Origin: Chitinophagales bacterium
GTDB lineage: Bacteria > Bacteroidota > Bacteroidia > Chitinophagales > UBA2359
Assembly: GCA_020629005.1 (NCBI GenBank)
Contig: JAHDEE010000009.1
Coordinates: 24,698-68,708, forward strand
Direction: 5' to 3'
Length of the DNA stretch: 44,011 bases
The position numbers were made by a program, and so were the translations under genes. The notes beneath the pieces are model-generated. The model saw nothing but the letters and a program-made list of their open reading frames with translations. It was not told the origin of the DNA and made no database searches. Shown here piece after piece: positions 28,217 through 40,200 of this stretch (position 1 is the stretch's first letter; every line of letters begins with the position of its first letter).

Positions 28217-31200
28217 TTACTGCTTCACAATCTTTTCAATGTGTCGTTGACCATTGAGATCAAGTACGATGAAGTAGACTCCAGGACTGTAAATGCTCAT
28301 ATCTATCGTGCTGCGGTTTCGCCCTGCTTGAGCTTCTTCCTTGAAGTCGAAGATTAGACGTGCGCTGCTGTCGTATAATTGCAAATCCACCGATTGATTG
28401 CGATCAGAATCGAAGAGTACATCGAGGAACTCGTGCGCAGGTAGTGGACTGATTGAAATCAACTCACTAGCCGATGTGCTTCGTTCCAGGCTAATCAGAC
28501 CGAGGTGCTCTGTGTGGCCATCAAAGTCGGTCTCCGTCAGGCTGTAGTATACAACACCTGCTTCGAGGTAGTTGTCCAGATGATCATAGCTCATCGCTGT
28601 GCTGTTGTTTCCTACTGCCCGCTGCTCCAGTATTGGGGTGAAGTTTATTCCATCAACGGAGCGATATAGGGTGTAATAGTCACTGTTTTGTTCAGAGGCT
28701 ACTCGCCAGCTCAATAGATTACCATTGTCCTGACTGGAACCAAAGAAGTTGATCAATTCAACCGCCAGTTTAATGCATTCAGCGGGGGTCTCTTCTATAG
28801 TAATGACACAACCGTCTTCAGAAGTGGCACTGAAAGCGAATGGGGTTCCATTAGCGTTCGGCCCCAGGATAAATCCGGAATCTGTCTGTCCCTGGTAGTC
28901 TCCCGAGATGGTAGCGGGCTGAGAAAGCGAAACAATCACAGTGTAGAATTCACCACTCTCATCACATAGTACTTCATAGCTTGACTGGAATCCAGGACAA
29001 TCACTCAAAATAATGATCGCGATGTCTTCATCATCTTCCTGCTCCGAAGGATCGCCGTTGGGGTCTCCGTTGTCAGGTGTTGAATCAACATCTTCCTGAT
29101 CCATCTCCTTTACCTCTGCAAAGTTGGTGATTGTTCCTGATCCGGCTATCACTTCAGCCATAATGTCAAGTGATCTGCTTTCACCGATCATCAGATCACC
29201 AACATACCAGTCACCACTTACTGGATCATAACTGCTTTCGCTCGCTCCTGCATAGGATACCCCTTCAGGTAACTGGTCATTGACTACCAAACCGGTGATA
29301 TCCAGGTTGCCCTGGTTGGTCACCACTATGCTGTAGATGATCAGATCACCAGTAGCAGGAGTGGTATCGCTAACCACTTTGGTCAAGGCTACGTCTGCTG
29401 CCAATTCTTCAATAATTAGGATGGCGATGTCTTCATCATCTTCCTTATCCGTTGCATCAGGATCTGGATTCATATTATCCGGTTCTGAGTCAACATCCGG
29501 CTGGTCTTGCTCACTAACCTGAGCCAAGTTGTAAATCGTCCCAGAAGTGGCAGTGACCGCTACTGTTAGATAAAGCGTTTCTGATTGTCCTGCTGCGAGC
29601 GTACCTACCGTCCAGGCACCAGTACCTGTATTATAGTCTAAAGAACTTGCAGTCAAGAAACTTACACCAGCTGGTAGCAGGTCCTCCACTACTACGCCTG
29701 TCGCCGTGTCAGGTCCCGCATTTGATACAGTAAGTTCGTAGATAACTTCATCACCATTCTGTGCTTGACCACTGTTTACCGTTTTGAGCAATGACAAATC
29801 TACTACTTCCTTGCTCACTTCAATCACTTCTGTATCATGATCATCCTCATCATCGTCTGAACTATCTGTGGCGTCATCTTTCACATCGCCATCGTTGTCC
29901 GGATCAGTATCGGGTGTGGAGTCAACGTCTTCTATCGGATCGCCGGACTCATCGGTTGCCGATGTCACTTCTGCAACATTCAATAACTCTCCTTCTGAGG
30001 CCGCTGTAGTTAATTGCAAACTGATCTCTATATCCATGCTTTGTCCTGGTGATAGTGGACCAGCAATGGTATGCACTGCATTATTGCCTTCCATTTGCCA
30101 GTCATCATCTACCAGTATAAAGGCTTCGTTGATATAGTCTACCACCTCGATATTGTAGACAGGTTGATTACCCTGATTGAATACCATGATAGTGTAGCTA
30201 ACGATATCTCCTAGACTCACATTTGGAGATTGACCTGGTGACAATCTCTTGATGAGCGCAAGGTCATAGATGATCTCATCCGTTACTGTGATGACTTCTG
30301 GATCGCTATCATCTTCATCGGTTGATGGATCACTACCTAAAGGAGAGCCAGTTCCATCTCCATCGACCGAATCGTTAGATCCTCCCGTTGGATCACCACC
30401 AGCATCATTGTCTGGTGTGCTATCAGGATTACTATCCTGATCTTCTGGGTGATTGCCATCAGGATCTTGTGCGTCTGTAATTTCTGCATAGTTAATCAAT
30501 GTGCCTTCGGTTCCTTCCAGAATAATGAAGCTTATACCTACAGTTGCACTTGCTCCTGGAGGAATCGGTCCAGTGATCGTTTTTACGGCATCCGAACCTT
30601 GCATTTCCCAGCTGGAATCTGCCAATTGCAGTCCTTCTGGTATGTAGTCCACCAGCTCGACGTTATAAGCACTGATGTCTCCCTGGTTAAATACAGTTAT
30701 CTCGTAATTGACCAGGTCACCTTCTGATAGTACTGCCGACTGATCGGCTTCCAGTTGTTTGAGCAGTGCCAAATCGAATACAGGTTCTTCCACAGAGATT
30801 GTATGTGGGTCACTGTCATCTTCATCCCCAGATGGATTTTCGCCACCTGGGGTATCGCTACCGTCACCGTCAACCTCATCATCACTCGGACTGTCTGGCT
30901 TTCCTCCACCGTCATTATCCGGGTTATCATCTGGCTGGCTATCCCCATCAGTTTGTGGGTCGCCATTTTCATCTTCGGCACTACTGATTTCAGCAACGTT
31001 GGTAATATCACCTGCCTCGGTAATGGTACATGTGATTTCCAGAGCCATGCTGGAACCAGCGACTATTGGACCTGCCATGGTATAGCTCGCCTGCTGACCA
31101 TCGTAAGACCAGTCGGAATCGTTTAGCACCAAACCGCTTGGCAGGTAGTCATTGATCGTTACATTGTAGGCATCGATGGACCCCTGGTTGAATACTGTGA

Positions 31201-34200
31201 TCATGTAGGTGATGTCATCTCCCACCATGACGCTCTCTGGTTGGCCAGATGCCAATTGCTTGATCAGTGCCAAATCGAAGTGATCTTCTACTACGGTAAT
31301 TACTTCAGGATCGCTGTCGTCTTCATCACCAGTTGGGCTTTCTCCACCAGGTGTATCGCTGCCATCGCCATCAACCTCATCATCGCTCGGACTGTCTGGC
31401 TTACCTCCACCATCATTATCTGGGTTATCATCTGGCTGACTATCTACATCCTCTTGTGGATCACCATTTTCATCTTCCGCACCGCTAATTTCTGCAACAT
31501 TTACCAAGTCTCCTGACTCGCTAATGGTACAGGTGATTTCTATGGCTATGCTGGCTCCTGCTGCTATTGGACCCGCAATTGAATAGCTGGCCTGCTGACC
31601 ATCGTAATTCCAATCAGAGTCATTTAGTACCAGGCCAGCTGGCAAGTAGTCGTTGATCAATACATTGTAAGCATCGATTGATCCTTGATTAAACACTGTG
31701 ATCATGTAGGTGATATCGTCACCAACCATGAAGTGCTCGGGTTGCCCGGATGCCAATTGCTTGATCAGTGCCAAATCGAAGTGTGCTTCTTCAACAGTAA
31801 TTACCTCTGGATCACTGTCATCTTCGTCTGTAGATGGGTCACTGCTCTGTGGTGTACCTGTTCCATCTCCTCCAGTTTCATCATTGGAATCTCCTTCTGG
31901 ATTTCCACCAGCATCGTTATCTGGTTGCTTGTCTGGAGTGGAATCCGGATCTTCTATGACATCCCCGTTTTCGTCTTCTGCACCACTGATTTCCGCGAGG
32001 TTTACAATGTCGCCAGAACTAGCCGTAACAGTAAATGTTATTGGAATCGCAATGGAGTTGCTTGCAGCAAGTGGTCCTGCGATGTTTGTGATGGCATTAC
32101 CATTCGAAACCAACCAATTATTGTCGCTCAAAATTAAACCATCCGGAATGTAGTCCACAACTTCGATATTGTAGGCATCGATGGATCCCTGGTTGTAAAC
32201 CGTGATTATGAAGGTCACTTGATCGCCCTGTTGCAAAGTAGCATCCTGGCCAAAAGCCAGAGTTTTGGTCAAAGCCAAATCGAATACATCCACAACAACA
32301 GTGGCTGGGTCGCTATCATCTTCATCAGTAGCAGGGTTTTCAGAACCAGGAGCGCCGGTTCCATCACCATCAACTACGTCGTCAGAGTCTCCATCCGGAT
32401 TACCTCCCGCATCATTGTCTGGGTTCTGGTCAGGATTACTATCCCAATCCTCAGGATGATCTCCTGACTCATCTTCGGCATCTGCAATTTCTGCCACGTT
32501 GACAAGCTCACCGCCTGCAAAGTCTGCATCCACCTGGAGTGTAATGTCCACGCTGGTTTGACTTCCTGGAGGAACAGGACCTGCGATAGTGGTCGTAGCC
32601 TGATTTCCAGAAGCAGTCCAATCGGCATCTGCCAGACTCATGCCACCTGGGATGTAGTCTACTACGTCAATATTATAAGCAGCTACTGTACCCTGATTGA
32701 ATACGGTAATAGTATAGGTCACCAAATCTCCGGCAGAGACTACAGCGGGCTGGGCCTCGTGCAACTGCTTCACAAGCGCAAGGTCAAATAGATCATTTTC
32801 AACAACTATGGTTTCAGGATCACTGTCGTCCTCATCATTGTTCTCATTGTCTGTTTCATCATCTGTTGCCGGGCCGTCGTTGTCCGGGTTGCTGTCTGGA
32901 TCAGAGTCATCATCTGGTGGATGATTTCCGTCTTCATCCTCTGCATCTGTAATCTCAGCCAGATTGGTGATGAATCCTGAAGCAGCTACAACTTCAAAAG
33001 TAATAGGTATGACAGCACTTCCACCAGCCGGTACCGGACCTGGCAGCATGTACTCAGCCAAGCTTCCATTGAGCGTCCAGTCGCTATCGGCCAACAGTAA
33101 TCCATCAGGTACATAATCTACTATGTCAATATTGTAAGCCGAGACCGTTCCTTGGTTGTAAATCGTGATTATAAAGGTGACCAGATCGCCAGTAGATACC
33201 GTGGAACTTTGGCCGGAGGCCAAGGTCTTGGTCAATGCCAGGTCAAATCCTTGTTCGATAAAGATCTCCTCTGGATCACTGTCATCTTCATCCGTAGCTG
33301 GATTATCACCTCCAGGGGTACCGGTTCCGTCACCACCTGTCTCGTCGTTGGTCTCATCATCTGGATTACCTCCAGCATCATTGTCTGGATTATCATCTGG
33401 CGTACTATCCCAGTCATCAGGATGATTGCCTTCAGAATCTTCTGCATCGGTAATCTCAGCCATGTTGACCAAGCTTCCTGAGCCATTCACAACCAGCATC
33501 GTGATATTCACCGTGTAGCTGAAACCCGCAGTAATCGGTCCGGCAATGGTGGTAGTGGCGGCGCTTCCATCAGCGGAACTCCAGTCACTATCGGCCAGTT
33601 GCAAACCAGTAGGGATATAGTCGATCACATCCACATTATAGGCATCAACTGTTCCCTGGTTGAATACAGTAATGGAGTATTCTACCAAATCACCAATGCT
33701 CACTGTAGCTGGCTGACCAGGAGCGAGGGTCTTAATCAATGCCAGGTCAAAGATGTCCTCAGCTGTAAAGACAATTACTTCTTCCGGATCGTGGTCATCT
33801 TCATCTCCGTTCTCACCATCAGTTGTATTATCTGTTACCGGTCCATCATCATCCGGATTTGTATTTGGCTCTGAATCGCTGTCTTCAGGGTGTCCGCCGT
33901 CTTCATCTTCAAAGTCCGCGATTTCAGCTACATTCTCTAAGGTACCAGAGATTGCAGCGATCTCTACTGTAATTTCAACTTCTGTACTTGCACCGGCAGC
34001 CAGAGGTCCTGGGATCATGGTAGAAACCATAGAACCTTGTCCAGACCAATTCTCGTCTGCCAACAACATTCCATCAGGCAAATAGTCTACTACTTCTACA
34101 TTGTAAACCGGCTCTGTACCCTGATTGAAAACCGTGATGACAAAGGTCACATATTCGCCATTGGCTACAACACCATCTTCAAATGGTGCTAGTGTCTTGA

Positions 34201-37200
34201 TCAGCGCGAGGTCGTATCCAATCAAGTTTACACTTGCCGGATCACTATCATCTTCATCTGTAGCAGGATTGTCATCACCTGGACTTCCTGAACCGTCACC
34301 GCCCGTTTCATCATCTGCTGGTGAATCAGGCTGTCCTCCTGCATCGTTATCCGGGTTGTTATCTGGAGTACTATCAACATCTGGCATATCGTTGCCATTC
34401 TCATCAAAGGCATCGGCAATTTCAGCCACATTGGTCAGTTCGGTGCTTTCTCCGTTTACTTGCAATGTGATTTGTACAGTAGTACTGCTAGCTGCTACAA
34501 TTGGACCTGCAATGGTCGTATAAGCTGTAGCTCCAAGCTGGGACCAGCTGTTGTCTGCCAGGTCAAAACCTGCCGGGATATAGTCAGCAATTTCAACATT
34601 GTAGGCATCAATGGTTCCCTGGTTGTAAACAGTGATATCGAAGGTCACAAGATCGCCAGCACTTACCTCAACTGTCTGTCCTTGGATCAGTGATTTTGTC
34701 AAAGCAAGATCAAAGTACTCTTGCACCTGAATCACAGCAGGGTCACTATCATCTTCATCTGTGATCGGATTGTCATCTCCAGGTGTTCCTGAGCCATCAC
34801 CATCGATTGCATCATCAGCTGGCGATTCTGGATTTCCACCTGCATCATTATTCTCATTGGTATCTGGTGTACTGTCTTCGTCGCTAGGATTGTTGCCATC
34901 TTCGTCTTCTGCAGATGCAATCTCTGCAACGTTAACGATGTCTCCGGATCCTGCCGTTACCGTAAAGGTAATATCCACTGATTCAGAGGTCCCTGAGAAG
35001 ATTGGACCTGCTAGTGTAGTCAAAGCATTGCCACCACTCAGCGCCCAGTCAGGATCATCCAGTTGCAAGCCTGTAGGAATGTAGTCTACGACGCTCACAT
35101 TATAAGCATCTACATTCCCTTGATTATAGACAGTGATCGTAAAGGTCACTTGGTCTCCTGGGGAGACAAGACCGGATTGTCCACCTGCCAATTGCTTATC
35201 AAGCGCAAGGTCGAAGCTTTCTGAGATGATTACGGTCTCCGGATCGTGATCGTCTTCATCTGTCAACGGATTATCGTCACCAGGGTCTCCAGTTCCATCT
35301 CCATCAGTAGCATTGTCTGCTGGGCTGTCAGGATCACCACCGGCATCGTTGTCGCTTTGTGCGTCAGGACTAGAGTCCACATCATCAGGATGGTTTCCAT
35401 CTACATCTTCAGCATCAGTGATTTCGGCGAAGTTGGTCAAAGTACCAGAAGTCGCAATGACTGTCACAGAGATATCTACTGTAGCTGATTCACCAGCTAG
35501 GATCGGCCCTGAGTAAACTGTAGTTGCAACATTGCCTGTCGCCACCCAATCAGGATCATTGAGTACCAGACCTGCTGGCAGATAGTCGATCAATTCGACA
35601 TTGTATGCATCAACATCTCCTTGGTTGAAGACCGTGATTCTGTAAGTCACAATATCGCCTAGTGATACGTATTCACTTTGCCCTGGAGCAAGCGTTTTCA
35701 TCAGGGCCAAATCAAAGTTGGCTTCTACTTCGATCACTGCTGGATCGCTATCGTCCTCATCTGTTGTTGGTGAGGTATCGCCAGGAGTTCCACTACCGTC
35801 TCCACCTGTGGCATCATCTGATGGGGAGTCTGGTTCTCCTCCAGCATCATTATCGCTGTCGGTATCAGGAGTGCTATCTACATCCTGCGGATGGTTCCCA
35901 TCAGGGTCTTGTGCATCAGCGATCTCAGCAACATTCACAATGCTACCTCCTGATGTCACCACAAAGGTAATATCCACTTGCTCACTAGCTCCCGCAGCAA
36001 GAGGCCCGGCAATCGTAGTAGTCGCATTAGGACCGCCTAGAGTCCAATCCACATCGTCAAGTTGCAGGCCGGCAGGAATATAGTCTACGACTTCAATGTT
36101 GTTGGCTGTAATGTTACCCTGATTGTAAACAGTAATGGTAAAGGTAACCTGATCACCAATGGCTACGGAAGCACTTTGGCCCACAGCCAGCGTCTTAGTA
36201 AGAGCGAGGTCAAATACTGGATCAAGTGTAATTAGTTCCGGATCATGATCGTCCTCGTCTCCAAGGTCATTTCCATCTCCAATACCACCGGTACCATCTC
36301 CGTCCGTTTCATTGTCTGCAGGTGAATCTGGTTGACCTCCTGCATCGTTTGTATTGTCATCGTCAGCCGTGGAATCTATATCGTCAGGATGATTGCCTTC
36401 TGTATCCTGAGCATCACTAATTTCAGCGTAGTTTACCAGGTCTCCAGCAGCGGCATTTGGATCGACCGTGAAGCTGATATCTACTGTTGTAAATCCACCT
36501 GATGGGATCGGACCTGCAATCATCGTAGTCGCAGTGCTTCCGTTATCCACCCAATCAGAATCGCTTAGGATTAGTCCGGCTGGAATGTAATCCGTTACTT
36601 CGACATTGGTCGCTGCAACTGATCCCTGGTTAAGGATTTGAATAGTAAATGTTACCTGCTGGCCTGGAAGCACATTAGCGCTTTGTCCAGATGCGAGCAT
36701 TTTGATTAGGGCCAGGTCAAAGACCTCTACATCAATACTTGCAGGGTCGTGATCGTCTTCATCTTCTGCTGGATTCTCCGAACCAGGAGTACCGCTTCCA
36801 TCTCCATCTGTTGCGTCATCTGAAGGGCTATCCGGAGCACCTCCAGCATCATTGGTTCCGTTTCCATCCGGAGTGCTATCGACATCCATTGGCGTGCCTC
36901 CATCTGTATCTTCAGCAGCGGCGATCTCAGCATAGTTCACCAGCGTACCTCCTGCGAAATCAGCATCTATGGTCAGTGTAATATCAACTGTAGTGCTCTG
37001 TCCTGCTGGAATCGGACCGTCGATAATTGTCGTGGCATCAGATCCACTAGCAGTCCAATCGCTATCGTTCAGACTCATACCAGCTGGGATATAGTCTATC
37101 ACTGTTACATTTGCTGCGTCAACGTTTCCTTGGTTATAAACAGTAATCGTAAAGGTTACGTCATCGCCAGCCGAGACAGGAGTGATTTGACTACTTGACA

Positions 37201-40200
37201 GCTCCTTTGTCAATGCAAGGTCGAAGAGTTGCACGTTGACAGACTCAGGGTCATGATCATCTTCGTCTGTTGCAGGATTTCCATCTCCCGGAACTCCTGA
37301 ACCATCTCCATCGACATGATCATCGGCAGCAGAATCAGGTTGTCCTCCGGCATCATTTGTACTGTCATTATCCGGAGTTGAATCTACATCAGTAGCTGGT
37401 CCTTCAGAATCTTCAGCAGATGCAATCTCTGCAAAGTTTGTAAGGGTTCCGGCGTCGGCATCCGGTGAAACGGTTAGTGTAATTTGAATCGTTGTACTCT
37501 CACCTGCAGGAAGTGAGGAAAGGAGATATGTTGCCTGATTTCCAGAACCAGTCCAGTCACTATCTGTCAATACGAAGCCAGCAGGGATATAGTCTACAAT
37601 CTCTATATTGAATGCATCCAAATCTCCTTGATTCGTAACAGTAATATCAAAATCTACTGCCTCTCCTGTGGACACGCTTGCATCTTGTCCAGCAGACAGA
37701 GTCTTGGACAAAGCAAGGTCAAAAGTACATGGAACTGTTTGCAATTGCAGGGCGGCGCTTGTAGTGATACAGTCAAAGCTGTCTCTTGCAATGGCCTGAT
37801 AGAATCCCGATTCCGTAGCTTCCAATGTAGCTATTGTTCCAGACTGTACTTCAATGCCATCGAGGTACCAGGTGATGAGTTCATAGTCGCCGGGACTCAA
37901 GAAAAGGGTAACGCTCTCTCCCTGACAGAATGGATTATCTCCATCCATAAGCAATTCCGGCTGAATTACTTCATTATGTTCCACCAAGATTGGTGCGCTC
38001 AGTCCTACACATCCCTCGGCTGTTGCGACCTCGACTGTATAGAGTCCTGCATCAGCTGCATTCAAAACGATCGACGTTTCACCAGGCATAAGAGCATCTT
38101 CATAGTACCATTGTACACTGGAATAGCCGCCCACGACGTTAAGTACCACATCCTCTCCGGGACAAGCGGAAGTAAGACCTTGTATGATGATCTCAGGTTG
38201 CGGTATTGGGTGTAGCTCGACATCAATCGATTGCAGCAGACTGGTACAGCCATTTGCATCTGTCACCTCAACGGCGTATGTGCCCGAAGTCATTGCTGCC
38301 AATTGATTCGTAGTTTCCGCTGGAAGTACTTCCTGTCCTAAATACCAGGTGTAACTATCAAATCCTGCACTTGCCTCCAGTTGTACAGATTCTCCTTCAC
38401 ATGCTTGTGAAGGACCGACAACTGTTAGCATAGACTCCGGCAAAGGATTAACCGTCAGGCTGACCTCTCCACTCCAGCCTTCGCAGGCATCACTTGATAC
38501 GACTTGAACGGAGTAGAGTCCAGGCTCTGTTGCTGTCATTGTATTTATCGTTCCTGACTGCCAGATAACTCCGTTGTTGTAAAACTTGTATTGAGCATAT
38601 CCAGGGCTGGCCTCTATAGTTGTGCTGGCGCCGAAGCAGATTTCTGCATCTTCGATCGCAATACCTGGCCGAGCGGCATCCAAAACAGTAATAAGAATCT
38701 CATCGCTCTCCTCACATCCGTTAAAGTCTCTAATAGTAATGGTATATGTAGTTGATTCAGTAGGACTAGCAATTGGGTTCGCACAATTTGTACATGATAG
38801 ACTGCCATCATCAGGAGTCCAGGTGTAAGAGCCACCTCCAGAAGCGATCAATTGTGTTGTTTCCCCTTCGCAAATAATTGTTTCCGTTACATCCACATCT
38901 ATTGAAGGCAGAGGATTCACAGTCACTACCACAGCATTGCTGGTGCCTTCACAATCGTTGGCATCAAATACCACAACCGTGTAAACCCCTGGCAAAGTGG
39001 CCAGGTAGGTATTTGAAGGCATGCTCTGTACTAGCAAAATACCATTTAGGTACCAGTCATAATCCGTAAACCCTGCATCTGCTTCCAGTAGTACAGGAAG
39101 ATTCTCTTCGCAAGCGGAAGGTCCAGTAGGTGCAATCAATGTAGGCTCCGGCAGTGGATTCTCAGTTACCGTAATCGGCGCCGTGATGCCGCTGCATCCG
39201 TTTAAGTCATCTACAAATACTGTGTAGTCTCCAGACTCAGTTGCCGTATAAACTGAAGCATTGGCCCCGATAATGGGCTGGCCATCTTGATACCACTGAT
39301 ACATGCCATATGTACCAATGATACTTAGCAATACATCCCCATCGTCGCAGAAAGTAGTTGGACCTTCAGGATAGATGAATGGCTCAGGCTGAGGTAATAC
39401 CACTACTTCAATTTCCTGCATAAAACCTGTACAGCCATTTGCGTCAGTAACCTCAACAGTTACCAGCGCTGAGGCTGATACATCATAAAAATCAACAGCA
39501 CCACTTTGTACTAGTAAACCATCCAGGTACCAGTCGTAGTTGCCGTACCCTGATTCAACAATTACACGAATATCACCTGGTTCGCAGAAGGTCGTTGGAC
39601 CATTCAAAGTGAAGGTAGGCTCAGGCGTTGGATTCACAGTAATAGCAATCGGTGCAGATTCTGAAATGCAGCCATTGTCATCAGTAAGCACAACGGTGTA
39701 TTGACCTGTTTGATCCGCAATGTAGCTATTGTTGGTTCCAGTTTGAACCAGAGTCTGTCCATCCAGGATAAAGTCATAGTTATCTCCTCCGGCTGGACTA
39801 GCTATTAGTTCAACCGTCTCTCCTTCGCAGAAGATCACAGGTCCATTTGCAGTCAGCTCCGAAAGAGGAAGAGGATTAATTGTCACGTCAATAGCTGTTG
39901 TCGGAATTGGGCAATATAGACCCTCCACAAGCGCATAATAGGTCCCACTTACCGTGGGATCAAAACATCTGTCAGTTGCGTCCGTCACCGGCATATCCAC
40001 TGTCGGATCAGGATTGGCAGGATCAGTAGCCATATACCACTGATACCCCAACCATTCTTCTGTTACGCAAATTTCGAGATTGTCTCCCTCACAAATTACG
40101 GGGAAATTGCTTTCATCAATTCCAGGAATCTCACTAGGAACATAACCAGCGTCAACATCGTAGTTGCATTCATTATCTCCCAGAGTAATCATAGCCGTAA

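Noticed and set aside
27832-28357. Small frames on both strands around the long palindrome
   Set aside because: Their residues derive from the inverted repeat and terminator, and two of them run into the right gene 3' end. There is no recognisable domain.
31685-32153. Two overlapping plus-strand frames of about 150 codons
   Set aside because: They are complementary to DUF11 units. The Ser/Pro-rich or Ile/Trp-rich compositions recur antisense to every unit, as expected for shadows.
37628-38215. Plus-strand frame of 195 codons
   Set aside because: It lies antisense to the well-supported DUF11/Ig-like region of the right gene, and its translation has no domain or signal. Many similar plus-strand frames come from the regular codon pattern of the repeats.
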